Source: Oscillibacter sp. (GTDB taxonomy: Bacteria > Bacillota > Clostridia > Oscillospirales > Oscillospiraceae). Taken from it: DNA of 43,503 nucleotides. The position numbers and the translations under genes were made by a program. The DNA lies in contig DPGF01000004.1 in assembly GCA_003522105.1 (NCBI GenBank), forward strand, positions 1 to 43,503. The letters are read 5' to 3'. Below are positions 1 to 8,251 of this stretch, piece by piece. Under the pieces are notes generated by a model. That model saw only the letters and a program-made list of their open reading frames with translations, ran no database searches and was not told the origin of the DNA. How positions within the stretch are numbered: the stretch's first letter is position 1; each line of letters opens with the position of its first letter.

Positions 1-1074
1 TCCTTTGAAGAACTGCTTGAAAAGTCTTTCAAGACTCTTAATACAGGAGATAAGGTGACCGGCATCGTGACCGCGATCGGCACGACCGAGATCCAGGTCG
101 ACGTCGGCTGCAAGCAGGCAGGCTACATCCCTGTTTCTGAGCTGAGCAGCGACCCCGACGTGAAGCCCGAGGACGTCGTCAAGGTCGGCGACGAGATCGA
201 AGCTTATGTTGTCCGCGTCAACGACGTGGAAGGCTATGCCACCCTTTCCAAGAAGCGTCTCGACGCTGTCAAGCTTTGGGAAGACATTGAGACCGCCGTT
301 GAGGACAAGACCGTTCTCGAAGGCACCGTGACCGAAGTGAACAAGGGCGGCATTGTCGTCTCTGTCAAGGGCGTGCGCGTCTTCGTGCCCGCTTCCCAGA
401 GCGGTCTGCCCAAGGATTCCGACCTTGGCCAGATGGTCAAGCAGAAGGTCAAGCTCCGCATCACCGAGGTCAACCGTGCCCGCCGCCGCGTGGTCGGTTC
501 CATCAAGTCCGTGCTCAACGAGGAGCGTCAGGCTGCTCAGGCCGCCGTTTGGGAAGGCATCGAAGTCGGCAAGCACTACGACGGTGTCGTGAAGTCCATG
601 ACCTCTTACGGCGTGTTTGTTGACATCGGCGGCGTGGACGGCATGGTTCACATCTCCGAGCTGAGCTGGAGCCGCATCAAGAACCCCGCCGAGGTCGTTT
701 CCATCGGCGATCACCTCGATGTGTACGTCATCTCCTTCGATCCCGAGAAGCGCAAGATTTCCCTCGGCGTCAAGGATCGCACCCAGAACCCCTGGGACGT
801 GTTCATGAACACCTACAAGGTCGGCGACGTTGCCAACGTGCGTATCGTCAAGCTGATGACCTTCGGTGCCTTCGCTGAGGTCGTTCCCGGTGTGGACGGT
901 CTGATCCACATCTCCCAGATTGCTGACCGCCGCATCGACAAGCCATCCGACGTTCTGTCCGAAGGCCAGATGGTCGACGCGAAGATCACCGCCATCGACG
1001 AGGAGAAGAAGAAGATCTCCCTCAGCATCCGTGCTCTGCTCGGCGGCGAGGAAGAGGCTCCTGTCGAGGAGTAA
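1..1074 (+). CDS. rpsA: 30S ribosomal protein S1 (5' end outside window)
   Basis: The reading frame is open from the first base of the window, so the gene starts upstream; the GTG at 55 is an internal codon (the frame reads SFEELLEKSFKTLNTGDKV before it). Four S1/OB-fold RNA-binding repeats are visible, at about residues 17-87, 107-172, 190-258 and 275-345 of the visible part. The last two carry the classic GVFVDIGGVDGMVHISELS and GAFAEVVPGVDGLIHIS cores. S1 binds mRNA on the 30S subunit. In many Clostridia this protein is fused behind IspH (HMB-PP reductase); whether that is so here cannot be seen. A strong terminator follows directly. Confidence 0.93.
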   Translation, partial: SFEELLEKSFKTLNTGDKVTGIVTAIGTTEIQVDVGCKQAGYIPVSELSSDPDVKPEDVVKVGDEIEAYVVRVNDVEGYATLSKKRLDAVKLWEDIETAVEDKTVLEGTVTEVNKGGIVVSVKGVRVFVPASQSGLPKDSDLGQMVKQKVKLRITEVNRARRRVVGSIKSVLNEERQAAQAAVWEGIEVGKHYDGVVKSMTSYGVFVDIGGVDGMVHISELSWSRIKNPAEVVSIGDHLDVYVISFDPEKRKISLGVKDRTQNPWDVFMNTYKVGDVANVRIVKLMTFGAFAEVVPGVDGLIHISQIADRRIDKPSDVLSEGQMVDAKITAIDEEKKKISLSIRALLGGEEEAPVEE

Positions 1075-1090
1075 TCTCTCTGAATTGAAA

Positions 1091-1119
1091 AAGGGCAGGC
1101 TTTTGCCTGTCCTTTTTTA
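1091..1119 (+). terminator. Intrinsic terminator after rpsA
   Basis: GGGCAGGC, loop TTTT, GCCTGTCC, then six T. One G-U pair, otherwise perfect 8-bp stem. Ends the rpsA transcript 17 nt after its stop codon. Confidence 0.9.
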
Positions 1120-1140
1120 TTGTCATTTGCGCAGAAAGCC

Positions 1141-1169
1141 TTTGCAAATGCGACGCGGTATGGTATACT
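1141..1169 (+). promoter_or_regulatory. Sigma-A promoter with extended -10 for the CoA-transferase gene
   Basis: TTTGCA (1141-1146), 17-nt spacer, TATACT (1164-1169), preceded by TGG, an extended -10 element. It lies between the rpsA terminator and the AGGAGG ribosome-binding site at 1217-1222, so the downstream gene appears to be transcribed alone. Confidence 0.75.
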
Positions 1170-1231
1170 TGTTAAAGTTTCGACACTGACCCGAAATGTC
1201 CAACATTTATACATACAGGAGGAACTTATCC

Positions 1232-2572
1232 ATGGATTACGCAGGGCTTTATCAGAAGAAGCTGACCTCTGCCGAAGAAGCCGTCAAGGTCGTCAAGAGC
1301 GGCGACTGGGTCGACTACGGCTGGTGCACCAACCACCCCTACACGCTCGACAAGGCGCTTGCAGCGCGCCAGAGCGAGCTCAAGGACATCAAGGTGCGCG
1401 GCGGCGTGACGATGTGGATGCCCGAGATCTGCAAAGCAGAGGACGCCGGCGAGCACTTCACCTGGCACTCCTGGCATTGCAGCGGCATCGACCGCAAGAT
1501 CATCGCCAAGGGCATGGGCTATTTCTCTCCGATGCGTTACAGCGAGCTGCCGCGCTTCTACCGCGACGGCAACGTTCATGTTGACGTCGCCATGATCCAG
1601 GTCACGCCGATGGACAAGCACGGCAACTTCAGCTACGCGCTCGCGTCCTCTCATCTGGCCGACATGCTCGACACTGCCAAGACCGTCATCGTTGAGGTCA
1701 ACGAGAACCTGCCGTGGGTCTACGGCCTCACCGGCTGCGAGATCAACATCAAGGACGTTGACATGGTCGTGGAGGGTGAGAACCCGCCCGTGGCGCAGCT
1801 CGGCGCGGGCGGCGCACCCACTGAGGTCGACACCGCAGTTGCCAACCTTGTCGTACCCCAGATCCCGAACGGCGCGTGCCTGCAGCTCGGCATCGGCGGC
1901 ATGCCCAACACCATCGGTTCGATGATCGCCCAGTCTGACCTCAAGGATCTGTCCGTTCACACCGAGATGTACGTCGACGGCTTTGTCGATATGGCGCTCG
2001 CCGGCAAGATCACCGGCAAGCACAAGAATCTCGACAAGGGCCGTCAGGTCTTCGCCTTTGCCGCCGGTACGCAGAAGCTCTATGACTACATGGATCGCAA
2101 CCCCGACGTCATGGGCGCACCGGTCGATTACACGAACGACGTACACGTCATCTCTATGATCGACAACTTCATCTCCATCAACAACGCCATCGACTGCGAC
2201 CTCTTCGGTCAGGTCAACGCCGAGTCCGCCGGCATCAAGCACATCTCCGGCACGGGCGGCCAGCTTGACTTTGCGATGGGCGCTTATCTCTCCAAGGGCG
2301 GCAAGAGCTTTATCTGCATGTCCTCGACCGTCACGGGCAAGGACGGCACGGTCAAGAGCCGCATCGTCCCCACGCTGACGCCCGGCTCCATCTGCACCGA
2401 CCCGCGCTCCTGCACGCATTACATCGTCACCGAGTACGGCATGGTCAACCTCAAGGGTCTTTCCACCTGGGAGCGTGCCGAGGCGCTCATCAGTATCGCG
2501 CATCCCGACTTCCGCGAGCAGCTCATCGCCGACGCGGAGAAGATGCACATCTGGCGCCGCAGCAACAAGTAA
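1232..2572 (+). CDS. but: Butyryl-CoA:acetate CoA-transferase
   Basis: 446 aa. Transfers CoA from butyryl-CoA to acetate, giving butyrate and acetyl-CoA, the last step of the main colonic butyrate pathway; cytosolic. The start is the ATG at 1232, 9 nt after AGGAGG; an in-frame ATG at 1196 has no such site. Seen: start resembling known But (SGDWVDYGWCT), QLGIGGMPN at about 219-227, the presumed catalytic Glu in HTEMYVDGF (E245), and GTGGQLDF at 340-347, ending in HIWRRSNK as in Roseburia-type But. From memory of that family the match is close throughout, which favours But over the related 4-hydroxybutyrate CoA-transferase; activity on other acyl groups cannot be excluded. Flanked by its own promoter and terminator, so monocistronic. 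Confidence 0.9.
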   Translation: MDYAGLYQKKLTSAEEAVKVVKSGDWVDYGWCTNHPYTLDKALAARQSELKDIKVRGGVTMWMPEICKAEDAGEHFTWHSWHCSGIDRKIIAKGMGYFSPMRYSELPRFYRDGNVHVDVAMIQVTPMDKHGNFSYALASSHLADMLDTAKTVIVEVNENLPWVYGLTGCEINIKDVDMVVEGENPPVAQLGAGGAPTEVDTAVANLVVPQIPNGACLQLGIGGMPNTIGSMIAQSDLKDLSVHTEMYVDGFVDMALAGKITGKHKNLDKGRQVFAFAAGTQKLYDYMDRNPDVMGAPVDYTNDVHVISMIDNFISINNAIDCDLFGQVNAESAGIKHISGTGGQLDFAMGAYLSKGGKSFICMSSTVTGKDGTVKSRIVPTLTPGSICTDPRSCTHYIVTEYGMVNLKGLSTWERAEALISIAHPDFREQLIADAEKMHIWRRSNK

Positions 2573-2593
2573 GAAAATCTCGTTCTTCCGTCA

Positions 2594-2629
2594 CGGGGGC
2601 TTTCCGATTCCGGAAAGCTCCCGTTTTTT
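2594..2629 (+). terminator. Intrinsic terminator after but
   Basis: 13-bp stem CGGGGGCTTTCCG / CGGAAAGCTCCCG with one G-U pair, ATTC loop, followed by TTTTTT. Confidence 0.93.
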
Positions 2630-2679
2630 CAAAAATGCAGTGAGTTTCCATTTTTATGCGATATTTCATCAAAAGTCGC

Positions 2680-2708
2680 TTGAAAATGACGGCAAAGTAA
2701 GTTATACT
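2680..2708 (+). promoter_or_regulatory. Sigma-A promoter for carD-ispD-ispF
   Basis: TTGAAA (2680-2685), 17-nt spacer, TATACT (2703-2708). About 90 nt upstream of the carD start; no gene lies between. Confidence 0.75.
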
Positions 2709-2800
2709 ATGTATGGAGAATTGGCTTCTTTTTGTTCCATCGCATGGAATACAGGACGAATGCCGAAAAGGCGTTCTGTCAGAAGGGAGGTGGGCATAGA

Positions 2801-3292
2801 ATGTTTCAAGTGGGAGATAAGGTCGTGCACCCAATGCATGGCGCCGGAGTGATCGACAGCATTGTCCGCGAGAAAATCAGCGGCAAGGCAATGGAGTTAT
2901 ACGTCTTCAAAATGCCCATTTCCGGGCTGACGCTCAAGATTCCGACCGAGAATTCCGCTGCCATCGGGATCCGTGCCATCAAGTCCAGAAGTGAGATCGA
3001 AGCGGTCATCGCGCACATTCCCAAGCTTAGCATCGATATGACGTCGAACTGGAACCACCGCTACCGCGAAAATATGGATCGGCTGAAAAGCGGCGATCTT
3101 GACGAGGTCAGCGCCGTCATCAAGGCGCTCATGCACCGCGACAGCACACGAGGGCTTTCCAACGGCGAGCGCAAGATGCTGCACATCGCCAAGCAGATCC
3201 TCGTGTCAGAGATCGTTCTGGCAGAAGACGTGGAGTATCCCGAGGCTGAGGGGCGTGTCAACGCCGCGATGCTATTAAAGGAGAGCGATTGA
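2801..3292 (+). CDS. carD: CarD/CdnL-family RNA polymerase-binding regulator
   Basis: 163 aa from the ATG at 2801, which follows AAGGGAGGTG by 8-10 nt; the upstream in-frame start at 2732 lacks a ribosome-binding site. The N-terminal ~65 residues (FQVGDKVVHPMHGAGVIDSI) are the Tudor-like domain that binds the RNA polymerase beta subunit in CarD and TRCF; the C-terminal part is helical and basic, as expected for the domain that contacts promoter DNA. CarD proteins stabilise the open promoter complex, notably at rRNA promoters. The next gene, ispD, begins 4 nt after the stop, so the regulator is co-transcribed with two isoprenoid genes. Confidence 0.88.
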   Translation: MFQVGDKVVHPMHGAGVIDSIVREKISGKAMELYVFKMPISGLTLKIPTENSAAIGIRAIKSRSEIEAVIAHIPKLSIDMTSNWNHRYRENMDRLKSGDLDEVSAVIKALMHRDSTRGLSNGERKMLHIAKQILVSEIVLAEDVEYPEAEGRVNAAMLLKESD

Positions 3293-3296
3293 GCCA

Positions 3297-4028
3297 ATGA
3301 GCCTGCTGCAAAAGATGTTTGGCAAGCGCCGGAAGCAGACGCGTCCTTACTGTGCCGCATTGATCGCCGCAGCGGGAAGCTCCACGCGCTACGGCGGGGA
3401 AAATAAGCTGCTGCAGCCGCTTGACGGAATCCCGGTGCTTGTGCGCACGTTGCTCGCCATCGACAGCGCGCAGGGAATCGACGAGATCATCATTGCTGCG
3501 CGGGAGGACGAGCTGCTGCATGATGCAGAGCTTTGCAAAGCTTTCGGCATCAGAAAACCCGTGAAGGTCATTGTCGGCGGTGCAACGCGCACGGAGTCCG
3601 TGCTGCGTGCGGCGCTCGAGGCATCGCCCGAAGCGGAGTTTTTTGCTGTGCAGGACGGGGCTCGTCCATTGGTCACACCGGCGCTTATCGACGAAGTGAT
3701 CGCTGCGGCGTGGACGCATTTGGCTGCCGCGCCTGCCATTCCGGTACGCGATACCATCAAGGTCGCGCACAACGCGCTGGTCGAGCGTACGCCGGATCGC
3801 AGCACCCTTTTTGCCGTGCAGACGCCGCAGGTCTTTTCTGCCGACCTTTTGAAGGCGGCGCTCCAGTCCGCTCTGACGGACGGCGCCACCATTACGGACG
3901 ATTGCTCTGCTGTGGAGCGAATCGGCAAGGAAGTTTACTTGACAGAGGGCAGCGAAGAAAACCTGAAGATCACAACGCCGCTTGACCTTGTGATCGCAGA
4001 AGCGATTTTACAGCGCAGAGGGGAATGA
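3297..4028 (+). CDS. ispD: 2-C-methyl-D-erythritol 4-phosphate cytidylyltransferase
   Basis: 243 aa. Third step of the MEP isoprenoid pathway: joins MEP and CTP to give CDP-methylerythritol. The nucleotide-binding motif AAAGSSTRYGGENKLL lies at about 23-38; DGARPLVTP and the C-terminal DDCSAVER and NLKITTPLDL segments are typical of the family. An N-terminal extension of about 18 basic residues (LLQKMFGKRRKQTR) precedes the usual start, but no later ATG is available near it. The ribosome-binding site AAAGGAGAG lies at the end of carD. Pairs with ispF 40 nt downstream. Confidence 0.93.
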   Translation: MSLLQKMFGKRRKQTRPYCAALIAAAGSSTRYGGENKLLQPLDGIPVLVRTLLAIDSAQGIDEIIIAAREDELLHDAELCKAFGIRKPVKVIVGGATRTESVLRAALEASPEAEFFAVQDGARPLVTPALIDEVIAAAWTHLAAAPAIPVRDTIKVAHNALVERTPDRSTLFAVQTPQVFSADLLKAALQSALTDGATITDDCSAVERIGKEVYLTEGSEENLKITTPLDLVIAEAILQRRGE

Positions 4029-4051
4029 TTCGTTCCCCTCTGCCTTTTCTT
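4015..4051 (+). terminator. Terminator-like hairpin between ispD and ispF
   Basis: An 11-bp perfect stem, GCAGAGGGGAA / TTCCCCTCTGC, with loop TGATTCG that contains the ispD stop codon, followed by CTTTTCTT. The T-run is interrupted, so partial termination or mRNA stabilisation is as likely as full termination; ispF has no obvious promoter of its own. Confidence 0.6.
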
Positions 4052-4068
4052 GAAGAAAGGGTAGAACG

Positions 4069-4557
4069 ATGACAAATCTACGCATTGGACACGGCTACGA
4101 CGTCCACCGCCTGACAGAAGGCCGTGCACTGATTTTAGGCGGCGTGACGATCCCCTACGAAAAGGGCTTGCTCGGCCATTCGGACGCCGATGTGCTGACG
4201 CATGCCGTGATGGACGCATTGCTCGGCGCAGCCGCGCTGGGCGACATTGGAAAGCTCTTCCCTGATTCTGCCGACGAATTTGCCGGCATTTCCAGTATGG
4301 AGCTGCTGCGGCGGGTGAAGCGCTGCCTTTCCGACGAGGGCTATACCGTCGTCAATGTGGACGCGACGGTTCTGGCGCAGGCGCCCAAGCTCGCGCCCTA
4401 CCGCGAGCAAATGCGCGCGAACATCGCAGAGATGCTGGAGACCGACGTTTCGCGCGTGAGCGTGAAGGCGACAACGGAGGAGCGCCTCGGCTTCACCGGC
4501 AGCGGCGAGGGAATGGCGGCGCATGCCGTTGCACTGCTTGAACGCACAGAAAACTGA
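4069..4557 (+). CDS. ispF: 2-C-methyl-D-erythritol 2,4-cyclodiphosphate synthase
   Basis: 162 aa, normal length. Fifth enzyme of the MEP pathway; cyclises CDP-methylerythritol 2-phosphate to MEcPP and releases CMP. The metal ligands are visible as D11 and H13 in GHGYDVHRL and H45 in GHSDADVLTHA; TTEERLGFTGSGEG near the C-terminus is the second signature. Ribosome-binding site AGAAAGGG about 8 nt upstream of the ATG. Transcribed with ispD across a hairpin in the short gap. Confidence 0.95.
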   Translation: MTNLRIGHGYDVHRLTEGRALILGGVTIPYEKGLLGHSDADVLTHAVMDALLGAAALGDIGKLFPDSADEFAGISSMELLRRVKRCLSDEGYTVVNVDATVLAQAPKLAPYREQMRANIAEMLETDVSRVSVKATTEERLGFTGSGEGMAAHAVALLERTEN

Positions 4558-4571
4558 ATCACGATCCCTTC

Positions 4572-4606
4572 GGACGGACACTTTAAGAAAAGTGCCCGTC
4601 CCTTTT
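4572..4606 (+). terminator. Intrinsic terminator after ispF
   Basis: 13-nt arms GGACGGACACTTT / AAAGTGCCCGTCC with one mismatch, then CTTTT. The T-run is short. Confidence 0.7.
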
Positions 4607-4658
4607 CGTCCGCACACCGCCGCTGCGCGCGCATATCATGCGGTGAGGGGGAATCGGT

Positions 4659-4910
4659 ATGGACTATTATCTCTTCGCCGCACGCTCTGTCACCCACGCC
4701 CAACGCATGGCGCGGCTGTTGAGCGATGAGGGCGTTCCTGTTAAAATCCGCCGCGCCGGCAACGCGATCACCGGGCATGGCTGCGGCTACACCTTGGAGG
4801 TTTCCGCCAAGTATTTTGCGCGCGCCGCACAGGCCTGCCGCGCGGGCGGTGTGCTGCCGGTCAAGGCACTCCTGAGCTCAAACGGGACGGTGCGGGAGGT
4901 GGCGCTATGA
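4659..4910 (+). CDS. DUF3343 protein, putative Se/S carrier-like
   Basis: 83 aa. Matches the small DUF3343 family (annotated in Pfam as putative Se/S carrier protein-like), which occurs next to cysteine desulfurase-like enzymes and selenium genes in Clostridia. Seen: an N-terminal YYLFAARSVTHAQRMARLL segment, then a single central GHGCGYTLEV motif with the only conserved-looking cysteine besides C59. The ribosome-binding site is GAGGGGG. The stop codon overlaps the start of the aminotransferase gene (ATGA), so the two are translationally coupled and probably act together. The biochemical function is not established for the family. Confidence 0.78.
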   Translation: MDYYLFAARSVTHAQRMARLLSDEGVPVKIRRAGNAITGHGCGYTLEVSAKYFARAAQACRAGGVLPVKALLSSNGTVREVAL

Positions 4911-6040
4911 TCTACCTTGACAACGCCGCCACGACCTTTCAAAAGCCTGCCGCGGTGCAGCGGGCCGTCATGCAGGCGATGCGCACGATGAGCTCGCCCG
5001 GACGCGGCGGTTATGCCGCGGCACAGCAGGCGGAAGAAACGCTGTTTCGCTGCCGCAGTGCAGCGGCGGCACTTTTCTCTGTGCCATCGGTCGAGCAGGT
5101 CGTCTTTACGATGAACGCGACGCACGCTCTGAATATTGCCATCAAGAGTCTCGTCCGTCCCGGCGGACGGGTCGTTATCTCGGGCTATGAGCACAATGCT
5201 GTCACGCGGCCGCTGCACGCATTGGGTGCTGAGGTCATCGTCGCCGCAGCGCCGCTTTTTTCGCCGCCGGAGACCGTGTCCGCCTTTGAACGCGCGCTTG
5301 CGCTCAGACCCGACGCCGCGGTCTGCACGCATGTATCGAACGTTTTCGGCGACATTTTGCCCATCGAGCGGATCGCACAGCTCTGCCGCCGCGCTGACGT
5401 ACCGCTCATCATCGACGCTTCGCAGTCCGCCGGTGCGCTGCCGCTCGACTTCTCTGCACTTCGTCCGGCGTTTGTTGCCATGCCGGGACACAAAGGGCTC
5501 TATGGCCCACAGGGAACAGGGCTGCTGCTCTGCGGCCACGATGTGCTGCCGCTTCTGGAAGGCGGCACGGGCAGCGCGTCCATCCGGCAGGAAATGCCGG
5601 ACTTTCTGCCCGACCGGTTGGAGGCCGGCACGCACAATGTTCCCGGCATTGCCGGACTTGAAGCCGGGATCTCCTTTGTGCGCGCGCAGCGGCAGGAGCG
5701 TATCCTGCATCACAGCCGCGCGCTCATCCGAAAGGCAGGGGAGGGGCTGCAAAGGATCCCGCGCGTTCACGCCTTTCTCTCGCCGAATGCAGGAGCGCAG
5801 GCAGGCGTTCTATCCTTTTGCATGGAGGGGCTTTCGCCCGAGGCACTTGCCGAGCTTCTTTCTGCCCGCGGCTTTGCGCTGCGCGCGGGGCTGCACTGCG
5901 CACCATTTGCGCACAAAACGGCAGGAACACTGCCGGATGGAACGGTGCGCCTGAGCGTTTGCGCCTTTAATCGCGAAAGTGAGATCGACCAGTTTCTTTC
6001 TTCTCTGCACGCCATTGCGGCACGACACACAAAAAACTGA
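4907..6040 (+). CDS. Class V aminotransferase, cysteine desulfurase family
   Basis: 377 aa PLP enzyme of the SufS/CsdA-like group (TIGR01977 type). Seen: IYLDNAATTFQKP at the N-terminus, IIDASQSAG at about 168-175 (PLP aspartate), the Schiff-base lysine K196 in MPGHKGLYGPQGTG, and the likely catalytic cysteine C331 in LRAGLHCAPFAHKT. Such enzymes take sulfur from cysteine or selenium from selenocysteine as a persulfide or perselenide. The coupled DUF3343 protein suggests a dedicated acceptor rather than general Fe-S assembly, for which no scaffold gene is seen nearby. No selD, selA or yedF-like gene is in the window, so a selenium role is only inferred. Confidence 0.85.
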   Translation: MIYLDNAATTFQKPAAVQRAVMQAMRTMSSPGRGGYAAAQQAEETLFRCRSAAAALFSVPSVEQVVFTMNATHALNIAIKSLVRPGGRVVISGYEHNAVTRPLHALGAEVIVAAAPLFSPPETVSAFERALALRPDAAVCTHVSNVFGDILPIERIAQLCRRADVPLIIDASQSAGALPLDFSALRPAFVAMPGHKGLYGPQGTGLLLCGHDVLPLLEGGTGSASIRQEMPDFLPDRLEAGTHNVPGIAGLEAGISFVRAQRQERILHHSRALIRKAGEGLQRIPRVHAFLSPNAGAQAGVLSFCMEGLSPEALAELLSARGFALRAGLHCAPFAHKTAGTLPDGTVRLSVCAFNRESEIDQFLSSLHAIAARHTKN

Positions 6041-6069
6041 GATTTCATAGAAAATTCATCGCTCTACCG

Positions 6070-6098
6070 TTGCATTTTAGAGTGTTTCATATTAGAAT
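6070..6098 (+). promoter_or_regulatory. Sigma-A promoter for cdaA-cdaR
   Basis: TTGCAT (6070-6075), 17-nt spacer, TAGAAT (6093-6098), 33 nt upstream of the cdaA start, in an AT-rich gap. Confidence 0.65.
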
Positions 6099-6131
6099 AA
6101 GTAATAACTATTGCTTAAGGGGAGCGTGCCT

Positions 6132-7019
6132 ATGGAATTTGTCATGCCGGTCCTGGAAGGCGCGTGGCGTTATGTGCTCACACTCAGGATCTCTGACTAT
6201 CTCGATATTGCGCTGATGGCGTATGCGATCTACTGGCTTTTGAAGCTTGTCGGCACGTCCAAAGTCGAGAGCGTCGGCAAGGTGATCCTGCTGTTCCTGT
6301 TGGCACTGATGCTTTCGGATGCGTTTTCGCTCAACGGGATATACTTCCTTTTGAGTCATATTCTCTCCCTTGGTGCATTGGCGCTCATCGTGCTGTTCCA
6401 GCCGGAGATCCGGCACCTGATCGACCAGCTCGGTTCGAGCCGCTGGCGCTCATTCAATCCCTTTGCCCGCACGCAGCAGGTCTCCGCGATCGAGAATGCC
6501 ATTGCGCAGACGGTGCTTGCCTGCACGGAAATGTCCAACTCCCGCACTGGCGTCCTCATCGTTTTCGAGCGTGAGATGGCGCTGGACGACGTTGCCCGCA
6601 CGGGCACGATCGTCGACGCGCGCGTGAGCAGTGAGCTTTTGAAGAATATCTTCTTCGTCAAGGCCGCGATGCACGATGGCGCAGTTATCATGCGCGACGG
6701 ACGGCTGCTTGCAGGCGGGTGCATGCTGCCGCTGTCTAAAAACGTAAACCTGAGCCGCGACCTCGGCATGCGCCATCGCGCGGGCATCGGCATCAGCGAG
6801 AATTCCGATGCGGTCGTCGTCATTGTTTCAGAGGAGACCGGTACGATCTCCGTTGCCATCGGCGGACTCTTAAAGCGCCACCTGATGCCGGAAACGCTCG
6901 AAAAGCTGCTCATCAATGAGCTGATCCCGCAGGAACCGGAGCAGCAGGACAATAGATTCCGCGCACGGCTTTTGAAGCTCCTCGGCGCCGGAAAGGGGGA
7001 CAGTGACGATGAAAAGTAA
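6132..7019 (+). CDS. cdaA: Diadenylate cyclase CdaA
   Basis: 295 aa from the ATG at 6132 (ribosome-binding site AAGGGGAG); the TTG at 6111 is upstream of that site. Makes cyclic di-AMP from two ATP. Three membrane helices at about 26-40, 49-66 and 74-91 are followed by the DAC domain with its two signature motifs: DGA at 182-184 (HDGAVI) and RHR at 214-216 (MRHRAGIG). C-di-AMP controls potassium and osmolyte transport and cell-wall homeostasis in Firmicutes. The stop overlaps the start region of cdaR, the usual partner. The third member of the common cdaA-cdaR-glmM operon is missing here. Confidence 0.95.
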   Translation: MEFVMPVLEGAWRYVLTLRISDYLDIALMAYAIYWLLKLVGTSKVESVGKVILLFLLALMLSDAFSLNGIYFLLSHILSLGALALIVLFQPEIRHLIDQLGSSRWRSFNPFARTQQVSAIENAIAQTVLACTEMSNSRTGVLIVFEREMALDDVARTGTIVDARVSSELLKNIFFVKAAMHDGAVIMRDGRLLAGGCMLPLSKNVNLSRDLGMRHRAGIGISENSDAVVVIVSEETGTISVAIGGLLKRHLMPETLEKLLINELIPQEPEQQDNRFRARLLKLLGAGKGDSDDEK

Positions 7020-8229
7020 ACGTCGTAAGATTTTCTATGTCGCCCTGTCCATTCTCATCGCGGCAACGATCTGGTTCTACGTGAATAACAAGGAATCCGT
7101 TACCGTGTACGTCCATGATGTGCCGATCGAGTTTCTCAACGAGGATACGTCGCTTGCCGACAAGGGGCTGATGCGCATCAGCGGAGAGGAAGAGACAACC
7201 GTTGATCTGAAGCTCCAGATGCCGCGCAACGTTGCTTTTTACTTCGACACGAGCGAGCTGCACCTCGTGAGCGATCTTTCCTCTGTCACTTACGCGGGCA
7301 AGCAGTCCGTTTCCTATACGATCCTGCTGCCGTCCAATGTTTCGTCGAGCAGCGTCAAGATCGAATCGCCGACCATACGCACCACGCAGGTCGAGATCGG
7401 CGAATTGAGCAAGAAGGACGTGGAGATCCGCTGCAAGGTCGTTGGCAACGTAGCCGAGGGCTATATCGCCGGCACCATTCAGCTTCTTCCCGAAACGCTT
7501 GAGGTGCGCGGCCAGCAGACCGATATCATGCAGATCAGCTATGCGCAGATTACGCTCGACATTGAAGATGCGACCGCCACGGTCGTAAAGCTCCTGGATT
7601 ATACGCTCTACGACTTCAACGATCAGCCTGTTGAGAACAAGAACATTCATCCCATGAGCGAGAGCGTGCAAGTGACGATGCCGGTGCTCAAGGTAAAGGA
7701 CGTTCCCTTGACAGTGAATTTTATTGAAACCGCAGGCTCACGGCTTGAGAATTTTACCTATTCGCTCAGTTACAGCAGCATCACTCTCTCGGGCGACGCC
7801 TCGCAGATGGCTGCCATTGACGAGATCACGCTCGGCACGCTCGCGCTTGAGGACGTACACGGAAGTGAAACGCTGACCTATGACATTCCCGTTCCTGACG
7901 GGATCAACAACTTAAGCGGGATCACAAGCGTCACGCTTTCGATCAGCAGCGGCAGCATCACATCAAAAAACGTTGAGGCAACGCATTTCAGCTACGAAAA
8001 CTTCTCCGGTGAACACAGCGTCAGCGTTGTGACCTCGTCGCTGCCCGTCACGCTGCGCGGCCCGGCGAGCGACCTTGACGCCATCGACGGCAGCGAGGTG
8101 CGCGTGATCGCCGATCTTTCCGACATTGCCGCAGACAGCGGCAGCTATACCGTTCCCGCCCGCGTTGAGGTGAGCGGCTACGATGTGGGCGCGGTCGGCG
8201 CCTATGAAGTGACCGTTCATATCGGCTAA
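7009..8229 (+). CDS. cdaR: CdaA regulatory protein, YbbR-domain
   Basis: 406 aa from the ATG at 7009, about 8 nt after the GGGGG of the ribosome-binding site; the GTG at 7003 is also possible. A positively charged N-terminus (KSKRRK) precedes one transmembrane helix at about 8-23; the rest lies outside the membrane and contains several YbbR-like beta repeats of about 85 residues, with the recurring pattern of a Val/Ile-rich strand followed by LxLPxNV or VPxG. CdaR binds and modulates CdaA in Bacillus and Listeria. It overlaps cdaA by 11 nt. No other function is expected. Confidence 0.88.
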   Translation: MKSKRRKIFYVALSILIAATIWFYVNNKESVTVYVHDVPIEFLNEDTSLADKGLMRISGEEETTVDLKLQMPRNVAFYFDTSELHLVSDLSSVTYAGKQSVSYTILLPSNVSSSSVKIESPTIRTTQVEIGELSKKDVEIRCKVVGNVAEGYIAGTIQLLPETLEVRGQQTDIMQISYAQITLDIEDATATVVKLLDYTLYDFNDQPVENKNIHPMSESVQVTMPVLKVKDVPLTVNFIETAGSRLENFTYSLSYSSITLSGDASQMAAIDEITLGTLALEDVHGSETLTYDIPVPDGINNLSGITSVTLSISSGSITSKNVEATHFSYENFSGEHSVSVVTSSLPVTLRGPASDLDAIDGSEVRVIADLSDIAADSGSYTVPARVEVSGYDVGAVGAYEVTVHIG

Positions 8230-8251
8230 GCTAATCGCAAAAGGAGACAGC

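Noticed and set aside
1226..2548. Long open frame on the minus strand across the CoA-transferase gene
   Set aside because: It is the mirror of a strongly biased high-GC gene. The plus frame has clear family motifs, a ribosome-binding site, a promoter and a terminator.
7003..7011. GTG at 7003 as the cdaR start
   Set aside because: ATG at 7009 has better spacing from the GGGGG site and begins the usual basic N-terminus; the GTG remains possible.
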